Below, in pieces: positions 32,874 through 40,914 of a DNA stretch of 64,000 nt (positions are counted from its first letter, which is position 1; the number at the start of each line of letters is the position of its first letter). Below the pieces are notes generated by a model that worked only from the letters and a program-made list of their open reading frames with translations, had not been told where the DNA came from and searched no databases. The position numbers and the translations under genes are program-made. The DNA is from Luteipulveratus flavus (lineage in GTDB: Bacteria; Actinomycetota; Actinomycetes; Actinomycetales; Dermatophilaceae): NCBI RefSeq assembly GCF_029080175.1, contig NZ_JARFJC010000008.1; one strand, 5' to 3'.

Positions 32874-32879
32874 TAGCCT
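32874..32879 (+). promoter_or_regulatory. Possible -10 box (TAGCCT) of glmU
   Basis: TAGCCT 65 bases before the GTG of glmU. Transcription would start near 32886 with a leader of about 59 bases. Confidence 0.4.
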
Positions 32880-32944
32880 GGTCCGCTGGACGCGGTCGCG
32901 CGTCCGCGTACGCCTGACCCCCATCCCCCCGGAGTGTCTTCGAC

Positions 32945-34495
32945 GTGAGCGCCTCCCGCCGCCCTGCTGCCGTCATCGTCCTGGCCGCCGGTGACGGCAC
33001 CCGGATGAAGTCCGACCTCAACAAGATGCTGCACCGCATCGGCGGCCGCACCCTCGTGGCGCACGCCCTGCTGGCCGCGGCGCGGACGGAGACGGCGCAC
33101 GTCGCGGTGACCGTCCGGGCGCAGCGCGACCGCGTGGCCCCGCACGTCAGCGAGGTATGGCCGGACGCGGTCATCGCCGACCAGGACGAGGTCAAGGGCA
33201 CCGGCCGCGCCGCGGAGTGCGCCCTGGACGCCCTCCCCGCCGACCTGACCGGCACCGTCCTGGTGACGTACGGCGACACGCCCCTGCTCACGACCGAGAC
33301 GCTGCTGGAGCTCACGGCCGTCCACGAAGGCGCCGGCAACGCGGTCACCGTCCTCACCGCGCACCTGGAGGACCCCACCGGGTACGGCCGGGTGTACCGC
33401 GGCCACGACGACACGGTGCACGGGATCATCGAGCACAAGGACGCGCTGCAGGCCCGCCACGAGGGCGGGGACCTCGCGCACGCGCTCGACATCACCGAGA
33501 TCAACTCCGGCATCTACGCCTTCGACGTCGAGGTGCTGCGCGCGAGCCTGGCGAAGGTCACCACCGACAACGCCCAGGGCGAGAAGTACCTCACCGACGT
33601 CCTCGCCATCGCGCGCGCGGACGGCGGCCGCGTCGACAGCCACAGCATCGAGGACATCTGGCAGATCGAGGGCGTCAACGACAAGGTGCAGCTGGCCCGG
33701 ATGGGCAAGGAGCTCAACCGCCGCACCCTGGATCGCCTGATGCGCGAGTCCGGCGCGATCGTCACCGACCCGGACACCACCTGGGTCGACGCCGAGGTCA
33801 CCGTCGGCCGCGACACCGTCCTGGAGCCGAACACCCAGCTGCTCGGCGCCACCTCCATCGGCGCGGGCGCGATCATCGGCCCGGACTGCACGCTGAAGGA
33901 CACCGAGGTCGGCGACGGCGCGAGCGTCGTGCGCGCCCACACCGAGCTGGCCGTGATCGGCCCGAAGGCGACCGTCGGCCCGTACTCCTACCTGCGGCCG
34001 GGCACGACGCTCGGCGAGGGCGGCAAGATCGGCGGCTTCGTCGAGACCAAGAACGCCGACATCGGCGCGGGCGCCAAGGTGCCCCACCTCACCTATGCCG
34101 GCGACGTGACCATCGGCGAGGGCGCGAACATCGGCGCGGGCACGATCTTCGCCAACTACGACGGCGTCGCCAAGCACCACACGCAGGTCGGCGCGCACTC
34201 GTTCATCGGCTCGAACTCGGTGCTGGTCGCTCCGGTCACGATCAACGACGGGGCGTACGTCGGCGCCGGCTCGGCGATCGACGGCACCGTGGGGCCCGGG
34301 CAGATCGCCGTGGCACGGGCCCGCCAGCGCAACGTGGACGGCTGGGTCGCGCGCCGGCGCGCCGGCACGAGGACGGCGGCGGCCGCGGAGGCCGCGCTCG
34401 CGGCGCGGGGCGGCGAGAACACGCAGGACGACAACACGCACGACACCGACAGCACGCACGACACCGACACCAAGGGCGAGGGCGCAACCGCATGA
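32945..34495 (+). CDS. glmU: Bifunctional UDP-N-acetylglucosamine pyrophosphorylase / glucosamine-1-phosphate N-acetyltransferase
   Basis: A 516-residue cytosolic enzyme that makes UDP-GlcNAc, the precursor for peptidoglycan and glycans. The N-terminal uridylyltransferase domain has VLAAGDGTRMKSDLNKMLH (residues 12-30) and TYGDTPLL near residue 105; the C-terminal left-handed beta-helix (about 265-460) has YLRPGT, YAGDVTIGEGANIGAGTI and NYDGVAKH. A hydrophilic tail (about 470-516) has the repeated THDTDSTHDTDT sequence and is not part of the fold. The stop overlaps the prs start (ATGA). Location next to tetR and prs is conserved in actinobacteria. Confidence 0.97.
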   Translation: MSASRRPAAVIVLAAGDGTRMKSDLNKMLHRIGGRTLVAHALLAAARTETAHVAVTVRAQRDRVAPHVSEVWPDAVIADQDEVKGTGRAAECALDALPADLTGTVLVTYGDTPLLTTETLLELTAVHEGAGNAVTVLTAHLEDPTGYGRVYRGHDDTVHGIIEHKDALQARHEGGDLAHALDITEINSGIYAFDVEVLRASLAKVTTDNAQGEKYLTDVLAIARADGGRVDSHSIEDIWQIEGVNDKVQLARMGKELNRRTLDRLMRESGAIVTDPDTTWVDAEVTVGRDTVLEPNTQLLGATSIGAGAIIGPDCTLKDTEVGDGASVVRAHTELAVIGPKATVGPYSYLRPGTTLGEGGKIGGFVETKNADIGAGAKVPHLTYAGDVTIGEGANIGAGTIFANYDGVAKHHTQVGAHSFIGSNSVLVAPVTINDGAYVGAGSAIDGTVGPGQIAVARARQRNVDGWVARRRAGTRTAAAAEAALAARGGENTQDDNTHDTDSTHDTDTKGEGATA

Positions 34496-35475
34496 CCAGC
34501 AGCATGAAGCGGACCACCGAGAAGAACCTGATGGTGTTCTCCGGACGAGCGCACGAGACGCTCGCCCAGCAGGTCGCCAAGGAGCTCGGCACCGAGCTGG
34601 TGCCGACCGAGGCGCGGGCGTTCGCCAACTCCGAGATCTACGTGCGCTACGAGGAGTCGGTGCGCGGCTGCGACGCGTTCGTCATCCAGAGCCACACCGC
34701 TCCGGTGAACGAGTGGATCATGGAGCACCTGATCATGGTCGACGCGCTGAAGCGGGCGTCCGCCAAGCGCATCACCGTGGTCCTGCCGTTCTACGGGTAC
34801 GCCCGTCAGGACAAGAAGCACCGTGGCCGTGAGCCCATCTCGGCCCGGCTGATGGCCGACCTGTTCAAGACCGCCGGCGCCGACCGGCTGATGGCCGTCG
34901 ACCTGCACACCGACCAGATCCAGGGCTTCTTCGACGGCCCGGTCGACCACCTGATGGCGCTGCCGATCCTGTCGGAGTACGTCAGCGACAAGTACGGCGC
35001 CGAGGACCTCACCGTCGTCTCCCCGGACGCCGGCCGGATCAAGGTCGCCGAGCACTGGAGCTCACGCCTCGGCGGCGCCCCGCTGGCGTTCATCCACAAG
35101 ACCCGTGACATCACCCGCCCGAACGAGTCGGTCGCCAACCGCGTGGTCGGCCAGGTCGAGGGCCGTACCTGCATCCTGGTCGACGACATGATCGACTCCG
35201 GCGGCACGATCTGCCACGCCGCCGAGGCCCTGATGAAGGACGGCGCCGCGAGCGTCGTCATCGCCGCGACGCACGCGATCTTCTCCGACCCCGCGCGGGA
35301 GCGGCTGATCTCCTCGGTCGCCCGCGAGGTGATCGTGACCGACACGCTGCCCATCGCCGAGGAGAAGCGGTTCGACAAGCTCACCGTGCTGTCCATCGCC
35401 CCGCTGCTGTCCGCCGCGATCCGCGAGGTGTTCGAGGACGGCTCGGTCACGAGCATGTTCGACGGCCGCGCCTGA
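34492..35475 (+). CDS. prs: Ribose-phosphate pyrophosphokinase
   Basis: A 327-residue enzyme making PRPP from ribose-5-phosphate and ATP for nucleotide, His and Trp synthesis and for decaprenyl-phosphoribose in actinobacteria. Motifs: FANSEIYVRYEESVRG near residue 43, FYGYARQDKKHRGREPIS near residue 100, DLHTDQIQGFFDGPVDHL near residue 138, and the PRPP loop VDDMIDSGGT near residue 228. Length is normal. Translation is coupled to glmU. Confidence 0.97.
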   Translation: MTSSMKRTTEKNLMVFSGRAHETLAQQVAKELGTELVPTEARAFANSEIYVRYEESVRGCDAFVIQSHTAPVNEWIMEHLIMVDALKRASAKRITVVLPFYGYARQDKKHRGREPISARLMADLFKTAGADRLMAVDLHTDQIQGFFDGPVDHLMALPILSEYVSDKYGAEDLTVVSPDAGRIKVAEHWSSRLGGAPLAFIHKTRDITRPNESVANRVVGQVEGRTCILVDDMIDSGGTICHAAEALMKDGAASVVIAATHAIFSDPARERLISSVAREVIVTDTLPIAEEKRFDKLTVLSIAPLLSAAIREVFEDGSVTSMFDGRA

Positions 35476-35528
35476 CGCCGCCGGCGCGCTCGCGCTTCCT
35501 CCTCGCCGGGTGCGGGTAGGAAGACGTC

Positions 35529-36557
35529 ATGAAGGTGCTGGTGACCGGTGCGACCGGGTACGTCGGCGGCCGGCTGGTGCCGTTGCTGCTGGACGAGGGC
35601 CACACCGTACGGACGACGACGCACCGGGCGCGTCCCGGGCCGTGGTGGTGGGCGGACGCGGTCGAGACCGTGCCGATGGACGCGCTGGACCCGCAGCAGG
35701 TCGAGGCGGCCTGCGAGGGCGTCGACGCCGTGTACTACCTGCTGCACGGCCTCGACCGTCCTGACTTCGTCGAGCAGGACCGGCGCGCCGCGCAGAACCT
35801 GGTCGCGGCGGTCGAGAAGCACCGGGTCGAACGGGTGGTCTACCTCTCCGGGATCGTGCCGCCCGTCCCCGAGGAGCGGCTGTCGGACCACATCGCCTCG
35901 CGGCTGGAGGTCGAGCGCGTCCTCACCGACAGCTCGGCGACCGTGATCTCGCTGCGCGCGGCGATCGTCATCGGCAGCGGGTCCGCCTCGTTCGAGATCC
36001 TCCGGCAGGTGTCCGAACGCCTGCTTCTGCAGCCGTTGCCACTGTGGATGGACTCGGCGGTGCAGCCGGTGGCCGTCGTCGACGTCCTGGAGTGCCTGCT
36101 CGGTGCGCTGACCCTGGACAGCGACTCGCTCCATCTGGACGTCGGCGGACCCGAGCAGCTGTCGTACGCGCGGCTGCTGCAGGCGTACGCGCAGATCGCC
36201 GGCCGGCTGCGTCCGCAGCTCGTGCTGCCCTACCTGCGCGACCCGCTGGTCGGCCGGCTCGTCGGCGCGCTGACGGACGTCCCGACGCCCGTCGTCCGGT
36301 CGCTGGTGCAGAGCCTGCGCCACGACATGGTCTGCGCGGACGACTCCTTCGTCCCGCTCCTCCTGCCGCCCGGACACCGCCTCGTCGGGGTACGGCCGGC
36401 GATCGAGCGGGCGCTGGCCGCCCCGCAGGACGACCCGCCCGATGCCGACCCGATGGGCCCGATGCCGCAGGACCCGGCCTGGTCGCGGGACGGCGGTGCG
36501 CGTCCGGTGACCTCCGCCCTGCTGGAGCTGGCGCAGTCGCTGCTCCCGGACCGGTAG
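35529..36557 (+). CDS. NAD(P)-binding SDR-type protein
   Basis: A 342-residue atypical extended short-chain dehydrogenase. The Rossmann motif GATGYVGGRLV at residue 7 is complete; DAVYYLLHG near residue 65 and VVYLSGI near residue 103 follow the NAD(P)-binding pattern, but the YxxxK catalytic pair is replaced (SDHIASRLEVE). This fits atypical SDR proteins related to NmrA/complex I-associated reductases. ATG 35529 has TAGGAA six bases before it. Substrate unknown. Placed between prs and rplY. Confidence 0.82.
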   Translation: MKVLVTGATGYVGGRLVPLLLDEGHTVRTTTHRARPGPWWWADAVETVPMDALDPQQVEAACEGVDAVYYLLHGLDRPDFVEQDRRAAQNLVAAVEKHRVERVVYLSGIVPPVPEERLSDHIASRLEVERVLTDSSATVISLRAAIVIGSGSASFEILRQVSERLLLQPLPLWMDSAVQPVAVVDVLECLLGALTLDSDSLHLDVGGPEQLSYARLLQAYAQIAGRLRPQLVLPYLRDPLVGRLVGALTDVPTPVVRSLVQSLRHDMVCADDSFVPLLLPPGHRLVGVRPAIERALAAPQDDPPDADPMGPMPQDPAWSRDGGARPVTSALLELAQSLLPDR

Positions 36558-36592
36558 CCGTCCCTCAGGAGGCCCGGACCGCCGCGCACGAT

Positions 36593-36622
36593 TTGAGGGC
36601 GGGTACGCGATCGTCGTACGAT
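36593..36622 (+). promoter_or_regulatory. Probable promoter of rplY
   Basis: TTGAGG (36593-36598) and TACGAT (36617-36622) with an 18-bp spacer. An inverted repeat CGATCGT/ACGATCG (36608-36614, 36618-36624) overlaps the -10 box. The leader to rplY would be about 170 bases. Confidence 0.5.
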
Positions 36623-36797
36623 CGTCGGCGTTGCCTCGGCGAGGGACGCTGCATGCGCGTCCGTGATCGACGCGGTGGTCCACGATGTCGACGTACGACG
36701 TCCGCCGGACTCACGTGCGTCCCGCCCGCTCGCGCGTACCACGTCCCGCGTCGAGGCCACCGCCTTTCCATACCGCGACATCCACGAGGAGTCCCCC

Positions 36798-37487
36798 ATG
36801 GCTGACAACGAGCTCCGCCTCGTCGCCGAGACCCGTTCCCAGTTCGGCAAGGGTGCGGCCCGCCGCATCCGCCGCGACCACAAGATCCCGGCCGTCCTGT
36901 ACGGGCACGGCTCGGAGCCGGTGCACCTGACCCTGCCGGGTCACGAGACCATGCTCGCGCTGAAGCAGGTCAACGCGCTGCTCACCATCGAGCTCGACGG
37001 CAAGGACCAGCTGGCCCTGGCCAAGGACGTCCAGCGCGACCCGATCAAGCCGATCATCGAGCACGTCGACCTGGTCGTCGTCCGCCGCGGCGAGAAGGTC
37101 ACCGTCGACGTGCCGGTGCACGTCGAGGGCGAGGCCGCCCCGGAGACCGTCGTCACCGTCGAGAACGCGAGCCTGCAGGTCGAGGCCGAGGCGACCCACA
37201 TCCCCGAGTCCTTCACCGTGTCCGTCGAGGGCCTGGAGGCCGGCAGCCAGATCCTGGCCAAGCAGGTCGAGCTGCCCTCGGGCACCACCCTGGTCGCCGA
37301 CGAGGAGCTGCTCGTCGTCAACATCACCGCGCAGGTCACCCAGGAGGCGCTGGACGCCGAGCTGGAGGAGGCCGAGGCCGAGGCCGGCATCGAGCACGAC
37401 GAGTCCGAGGCCGAGGCGGCCGAGGGAGAGTCGGAGGCCGAGGGCGAGGGCGAGAGCACCGAGGACGCTGCGTCCGACGAGAGCTGA
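36798..37487 (+). CDS. rplY: 50S ribosomal protein L25/general stress protein Ctc
   Basis: A 229-residue protein that binds 5S rRNA. Residues 1-95 form the L25 domain (ETRSQFGKGAARRIRRDHKIPAVLYG, in part); residues 100-190 form the Ctc beta domain (VHVEGEAAPETVV, ILAKQVELPSGTTL); the acidic tail of about 35 residues is Glu/Ala-rich. This is the long CTC form. GAGGAG precedes the ATG. A strong terminator follows. Confidence 0.95.
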   Translation: MADNELRLVAETRSQFGKGAARRIRRDHKIPAVLYGHGSEPVHLTLPGHETMLALKQVNALLTIELDGKDQLALAKDVQRDPIKPIIEHVDLVVVRRGEKVTVDVPVHVEGEAAPETVVTVENASLQVEAEATHIPESFTVSVEGLEAGSQILAKQVELPSGTTLVADEELLVVNITAQVTQEALDAELEEAEAEAGIEHDESEAEAAEGESEAEGEGESTEDAASDES

Positions 37488-37506
37488 TCGCTCACCCGTA
37501 CGCGTC

Positions 37507-37536
37507 GACCCCACCGGGCACCTGCCCGGTGGGGTC
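37507..37536 (+). terminator. Strong terminator after rplY
   Basis: A perfect 13-bp stem GACCCCACCGGGC/GCCCGGTGGGGTC (37507-37519, 37524-37536) with an ACCT loop. Confidence 0.88.
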
Positions 37537-37559
37537 GTCCCATCTCCAGGAGGATCGTG

Positions 37560-38330
37560 GTGCAGGACGAGCTCGGTGACGAGGTGGGGGAGCGGCTGTC
37601 CGGCGGCAACGTCGGGGGAGCCTGGCGCGTGGGCGACACCGTACGGCGCACGACCGGGCCGTGGTCGCCGGCGGTCCACGCCATGCTGCGGCACCTCGAG
37701 CGCGCCGGGCTGCGCTGCGCGCCTCGCTTCCTGGGGATCGACGCACTGGGCCGGGAGGCCCTGACCTACCTGCCGGGCCAGGTCGTCGAGGTCGACTCCG
37801 AGCAGCTGACCGACGCGCAGCTGACGGACCTCGTCGCCTGGACGCGCGAGCTGCACGTCGCGCTGGCGGGCTTCGACCATCCCGGGCCGTGGCGCTTTCC
37901 GGGCCCGAAGGCGCCGATCACGCTGGGGCACAACGACATTGCTCCGTACAACGTGTGCTTCGACGGCGACCGGCTCACGGGGGTCTTCGACTGGGACCTC
38001 GCCGGGCCGACCACGCCGCTGCTGGAGCTCGGGCATCTCGCGTGGAACGGCGTGCCGCTCTACCGGGTGCGCCCGGACGACGAGGTCGTCCGTCGGCTGC
38101 GCCTGATCGCCGGCGCATACGGGGGCGTCGACGCGCGCGAGGTGCTGCACGCCTGCCTGGAGCGCACCCGGCTCGCGATCGACGGCATCACGGCCGCGGT
38201 GGCCGCTGGTGACCCCGGCATGACCAACCTGGCCGCGACCACCGGCGAGCCCGAGCCGACCCGACGCCGGCGGGCCGCGCTGCAGCGACGGGTGCCGCGA
38301 CTGCTGCGGCTGCTCGACGAGACGGTCTGA
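37560..38330 (+). CDS. APH-like phosphotransferase
   Basis: A 256-residue protein with a kinase-like fold of the aminoglycoside phosphotransferase superfamily. The catalytic loop HNDIAPYNVCFDGDR (near residue 123) and metal-binding DWDLAGP (near residue 143) are present; the N-terminal glycine-rich lobe is short. Two GTG codons lie in tandem (37557 and 37560); AGGAGG at 37548-37553 has better spacing to 37560. Substrate unknown; resistance should not be assumed. It is 12 bases upstream of pth. Confidence 0.82.
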   Translation: MQDELGDEVGERLSGGNVGGAWRVGDTVRRTTGPWSPAVHAMLRHLERAGLRCAPRFLGIDALGREALTYLPGQVVEVDSEQLTDAQLTDLVAWTRELHVALAGFDHPGPWRFPGPKAPITLGHNDIAPYNVCFDGDRLTGVFDWDLAGPTTPLLELGHLAWNGVPLYRVRPDDEVVRRLRLIAGAYGGVDAREVLHACLERTRLAIDGITAAVAAGDPGMTNLAATTGEPEPTRRRRAALQRRVPRLLRLLDETV

Positions 38331-38342
38331 GAGGATCGGCCG

Positions 38343-38933
38343 GTGGACACGTGGCTGGTGGTGGGGCTCGGCAACCCCGGGACGACGTACGCGGGCAACC
38401 GGCACAACGTGGGCGCGATGGTGGTCGACGAGATGGCGCGGGCGGCCGGGGCGAACCTGCGGACGCACAAGTCCCGCGCGCGGGCTGCCGAGCTGCGGCT
38501 CGGCACGCTACCGGGCGGTGCGCCTGGGCCGAAGGCCGTCGTCGCCGTACCCCTGACGTACATGAACGAGTCGGGTGGCCCGGTGGCCGGTCTGATGCAG
38601 TTCTTCAAGGTGCCCGCCGAGCGCCTGATCGTCGTGCACGACGAGCTGGACATCGACTTCGCGCGGTTGCGGCTCAAGCGAGGCGGCGGCGAGGGCGGCC
38701 ACAACGGTCTGCGGTCGATCAGCCGGTCCGTCGGCACCAAGGACTACCTGCGGGTGCGCGTCGGCATCGGTCGTCCGCCCGGCCGGATGGACCCGGCCGC
38801 CTACGTGCTGAAGGACTTCTCACCGGCCGAGCGCAAGGAGCTGGACTTCCTGCTGGCCGACGCCGCGGACGCCGTCGAGCAGCTGGTCCACCTGGGACTG
38901 ACCGCCGCGCAGAACGCCGTTCACGCTCGCTGA
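38343..38933 (+). CDS. pth: Peptidyl-tRNA hydrolase
   Basis: A 196-residue enzyme that frees tRNA from peptidyl-tRNA that drops off the ribosome. Motifs: VVGLGNPGTTYAGNRHNVGA (residues 6-25, including catalytic His), PLTYMNESGGPV near residue 72, VHDELDIDFARLRLK near residue 98 and GGGEGGHNGLRSI near residue 113. Normal length. The GTG start lies 12 bases after the phosphotransferase stop, with GAGGAT six bases upstream. rplY-pth linkage is conserved. Confidence 0.97.
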   Translation: MDTWLVVGLGNPGTTYAGNRHNVGAMVVDEMARAAGANLRTHKSRARAAELRLGTLPGGAPGPKAVVAVPLTYMNESGGPVAGLMQFFKVPAERLIVVHDELDIDFARLRLKRGGGEGGHNGLRSISRSVGTKDYLRVRVGIGRPPGRMDPAAYVLKDFSPAERKELDFLLADAADAVEQLVHLGLTAAQNAVHAR

Positions 38934-39342
38934 CCCCTTCGTCAAGAGCCGTACGAAATCCTCACCGAATACCGAATCTTCTAAGTATCACTCGCCGCCC
39001 CTGCGGCTCCCTTTAGGATGCAGGGGTTCTCTTCTGTGCCGGGGGCTACGGCGTACGGGAGAACAGGGGATTCACCGCTGAGTACGCGCTGCGCCATGCC
39101 TGTTGGCCGGTCTGGCACTGCGGTTCTTTCGGGTTGGGAGACCTTCCGAAAGTGCATGCAAGCGCGTGGGCAGCAGGAATAATCTGTGCCAGGTCTTGAC
39201 CAAATCTTTACTTGTGCTTGGCTTAGTAATGACTTTCCGAGGGGGCTGTCATGGGGGCGACGGGACACCAGGCCACTGGGGTCGTGCGGGGTGGGGGACG
39301 GACACGCGGCGAGCGCGCGTCGTCCGCACGGCAGGCGATCTC
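38934..39342 (+). promoter_or_regulatory. Long A+T-richer leader region before the glycan cluster
   Basis: About 400 bp with lower G+C than its neighbours. It holds a hairpin CCCCTGC/GCAGGGG (38998-39004, 39020-39026) that covers TAGGAT (39015-39020), and a second A+T-rich segment around 39195-39250 with TTGACC and TAGTAA words that could be the main promoter. No large gene is convincing. It probably controls expression of the surface-glycan genes. Confidence 0.5.
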
Positions 39343-39346
39343 ATGA
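39251..39346 (+). CDS. Short upstream ORF overlapping the glycosyltransferase start
   Basis: A 31-codon frame starting at ATG 39251 with GAGGGGG five bases upstream, ending in TGA that overlaps the ATG at 39343 (ATGA). The main gene has no Shine-Dalgarno sequence of its own, so it may be translated by coupling to this frame. The peptide is Gly/Arg-rich with no known motif. Confidence 0.4.
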   Translation: MGATGHQATGVVRGGGRTRGERASSARQAIS

Positions 39347-40914
39347 CCGACCTCGCCGACGTCGGCCCCGGCTCGGTCCGCCCGCTGCGTCCCGGGACGA
39401 CGCCGCGACTCCGGCTGGCTCCGCAGCCCGCCCAGGAGACGCTGCCCACCGGTCCGGTCGCACCCGACGTCCCGCTGCGGCGTCGCCGGTGGGTCCGCGG
39501 CTACATCCGCTGGGCCGTCGGGCTGGACGTCCTCGCCGGGGTGCTGGGCTCCCTGCTCGCGCTGGGCGTCCGGCTCGGCGGTGGCCCGTTCAGCGACCGC
39601 TACTTCGAGTACGCGGAGATCACGACCCGGTACATCGCGCTGTCGGTCATCACGCCCGCGCTGTGGGTCGCCGCGATCTGGTGGGGCGGCGGGTACCAGC
39701 GCCGCCGGCTCGGGTCGGGCGCCGACGAGTTCCAGGCCCTCATCCGGGCCGACGTGGCGCTGCTGGCGCTGATCGGCTTCCTCTCGTACGCCACCAAGAG
39801 CGAGATCGCCCGCTGGTACGTCCTCATCGAGATCCCGAGCGTGGCGTTGCTCAGCCTGCTGCTGCGCTACCGGCTGCGCCGCTGGTTGCACCGGGAGCGC
39901 GAGCAGGGTCGGTGCCTGGAGCGCACCGTCGTCGTCGGGCGGCTGGACGGGGCCGCGGACCTGATCGAGCAGATCGGGCGGTCGCGCGAGCTCGGCATGG
40001 AGGTCGTCGCGGTCTGCGCGGCGGGCCTGCAGGAGACCGACGACGGCGTGACGATGATCTCGGGCGTCCCGGTGATGCGCTACCCCGAGGAGGCCATCGC
40101 CGCCGTGGACCTGGTCAACGCCGAGGTCGTGGCGGTGTCGGGTCACCCGGACCTCACCGGCCATGAGCTGCGGCGCTTCGCCTGGGCGCTGGAGGAGCGC
40201 GACGTCGACCTGATCGTCTCGCCCGGCATCCTCGAGGTCGCCGGCTCCCGCCTCACGATCCGACCGTCGGTGGGCCTGTCGCTGCTGCACATCGAACGGC
40301 CCGAGATGTCCGGCGTCCGTCGGGCCGCCAAGAACACCCTCGACCGGGTGATCACGCTGCTGGCGATCCTGGTCGCGGCACCCCTGCTGCTGCTGATCGC
40401 GCTGGCCGTGTGCCTCGACTCCCGCGGGCCGGTGCTGTTCCGGCAGACGCGGGTCGGCGAGCGCGGCGAGGAGTTCACCATGCTGAAGTTCCGCACCATG
40501 GTGCGGGACGCGGACCGCCTCCAGGTCGACCTGACGGGCGGGCTCGACGTGAACAAGCGGCTGTTCAAGCTGCAGCGCGACCCCCGCGTGACCCGCGTCG
40601 GGCGCATCCTGCGCCGCTACTCCCTGGATGAGCTGCCGCAGCTGGCCAACGTCCTGCAGGGCCGGATGTCTCTGGTCGGTCCCCGGCCGAGCCTTCCCGC
40701 CGAGGTCGCCGACTACGAGCAGGACGAGACGCGGCGGCTGCGCGTCCGCCCGGGGCTGACCGGGCTGTGGCAGGTCAGCGGCCGTTCGGACCTGTCGTGG
40801 GAGGAGTCGCTGCGGCTCGACCTGTGGTACGTCGACAACTGGTCGCCCGTGCTCGATCTGCAGATCATGGCCCGGACCGCGCGAGCGGTCGTCAAGGGGC
40901 GAGGAGCGTACTGA
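39343..40914 (+). CDS. Polyprenyl glycosylphosphotransferase (WbaP/CpsE-like)
   Basis: A 523-residue membrane enzyme that starts glycan synthesis by moving a sugar-1-phosphate onto undecaprenyl-phosphate. Layout: N-terminal cytoplasmic 55 residues, four to five membrane helices (about 60-185), a CoA-binding-like Rossmann domain (TVVVGRLDGAADLIEQ onward), another helix near residue 345 and the catalytic domain with LFRQTRVGERGEEFTMLKFR, VGRILRRYSLDELPQL, MSLVGPRPSLP, and LTGLWQVSGRSDLSWEE. All family motifs are present. ATG 39343 is coupled to a short upstream frame; a start at 39103 would add atypical residues. First gene of the glycan cluster. Confidence 0.93.
   Translation: MTDLADVGPGSVRPLRPGTTPRLRLAPQPAQETLPTGPVAPDVPLRRRRWVRGYIRWAVGLDVLAGVLGSLLALGVRLGGGPFSDRYFEYAEITTRYIALSVITPALWVAAIWWGGGYQRRRLGSGADEFQALIRADVALLALIGFLSYATKSEIARWYVLIEIPSVALLSLLLRYRLRRWLHREREQGRCLERTVVVGRLDGAADLIEQIGRSRELGMEVVAVCAAGLQETDDGVTMISGVPVMRYPEEAIAAVDLVNAEVVAVSGHPDLTGHELRRFAWALEERDVDLIVSPGILEVAGSRLTIRPSVGLSLLHIERPEMSGVRRAAKNTLDRVITLLAILVAAPLLLLIALAVCLDSRGPVLFRQTRVGERGEEFTMLKFRTMVRDADRLQVDLTGGLDVNKRLFKLQRDPRVTRVGRILRRYSLDELPQLANVLQGRMSLVGPRPSLPAEVADYEQDETRRLRVRPGLTGLWQVSGRSDLSWEESLRLDLWYVDNWSPVLDLQIMARTARAVVKGRGAY

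Noticed and set aside
36653..36805. 50-codon frame in the rplY leader that overlaps the rplY start
   Set aside because: The same frame is open from far upstream through another gene, so openness is a GC effect; the peptide is Arg/Pro-rich with no ribosome site.
37560..38330. Aminoglycoside resistance kinase
   Set aside because: The fold is APH-like, but the N-terminal lobe is short and the context (rplY, pth) is housekeeping; no basis for a resistance call.
38981..39268. 95-codon minus-strand frame in the leader of the glycan cluster
   Set aside because: No motif, unusual Cys/Pro/Arg composition, no ribosome site or -10 box; it lies over the probable promoter region.
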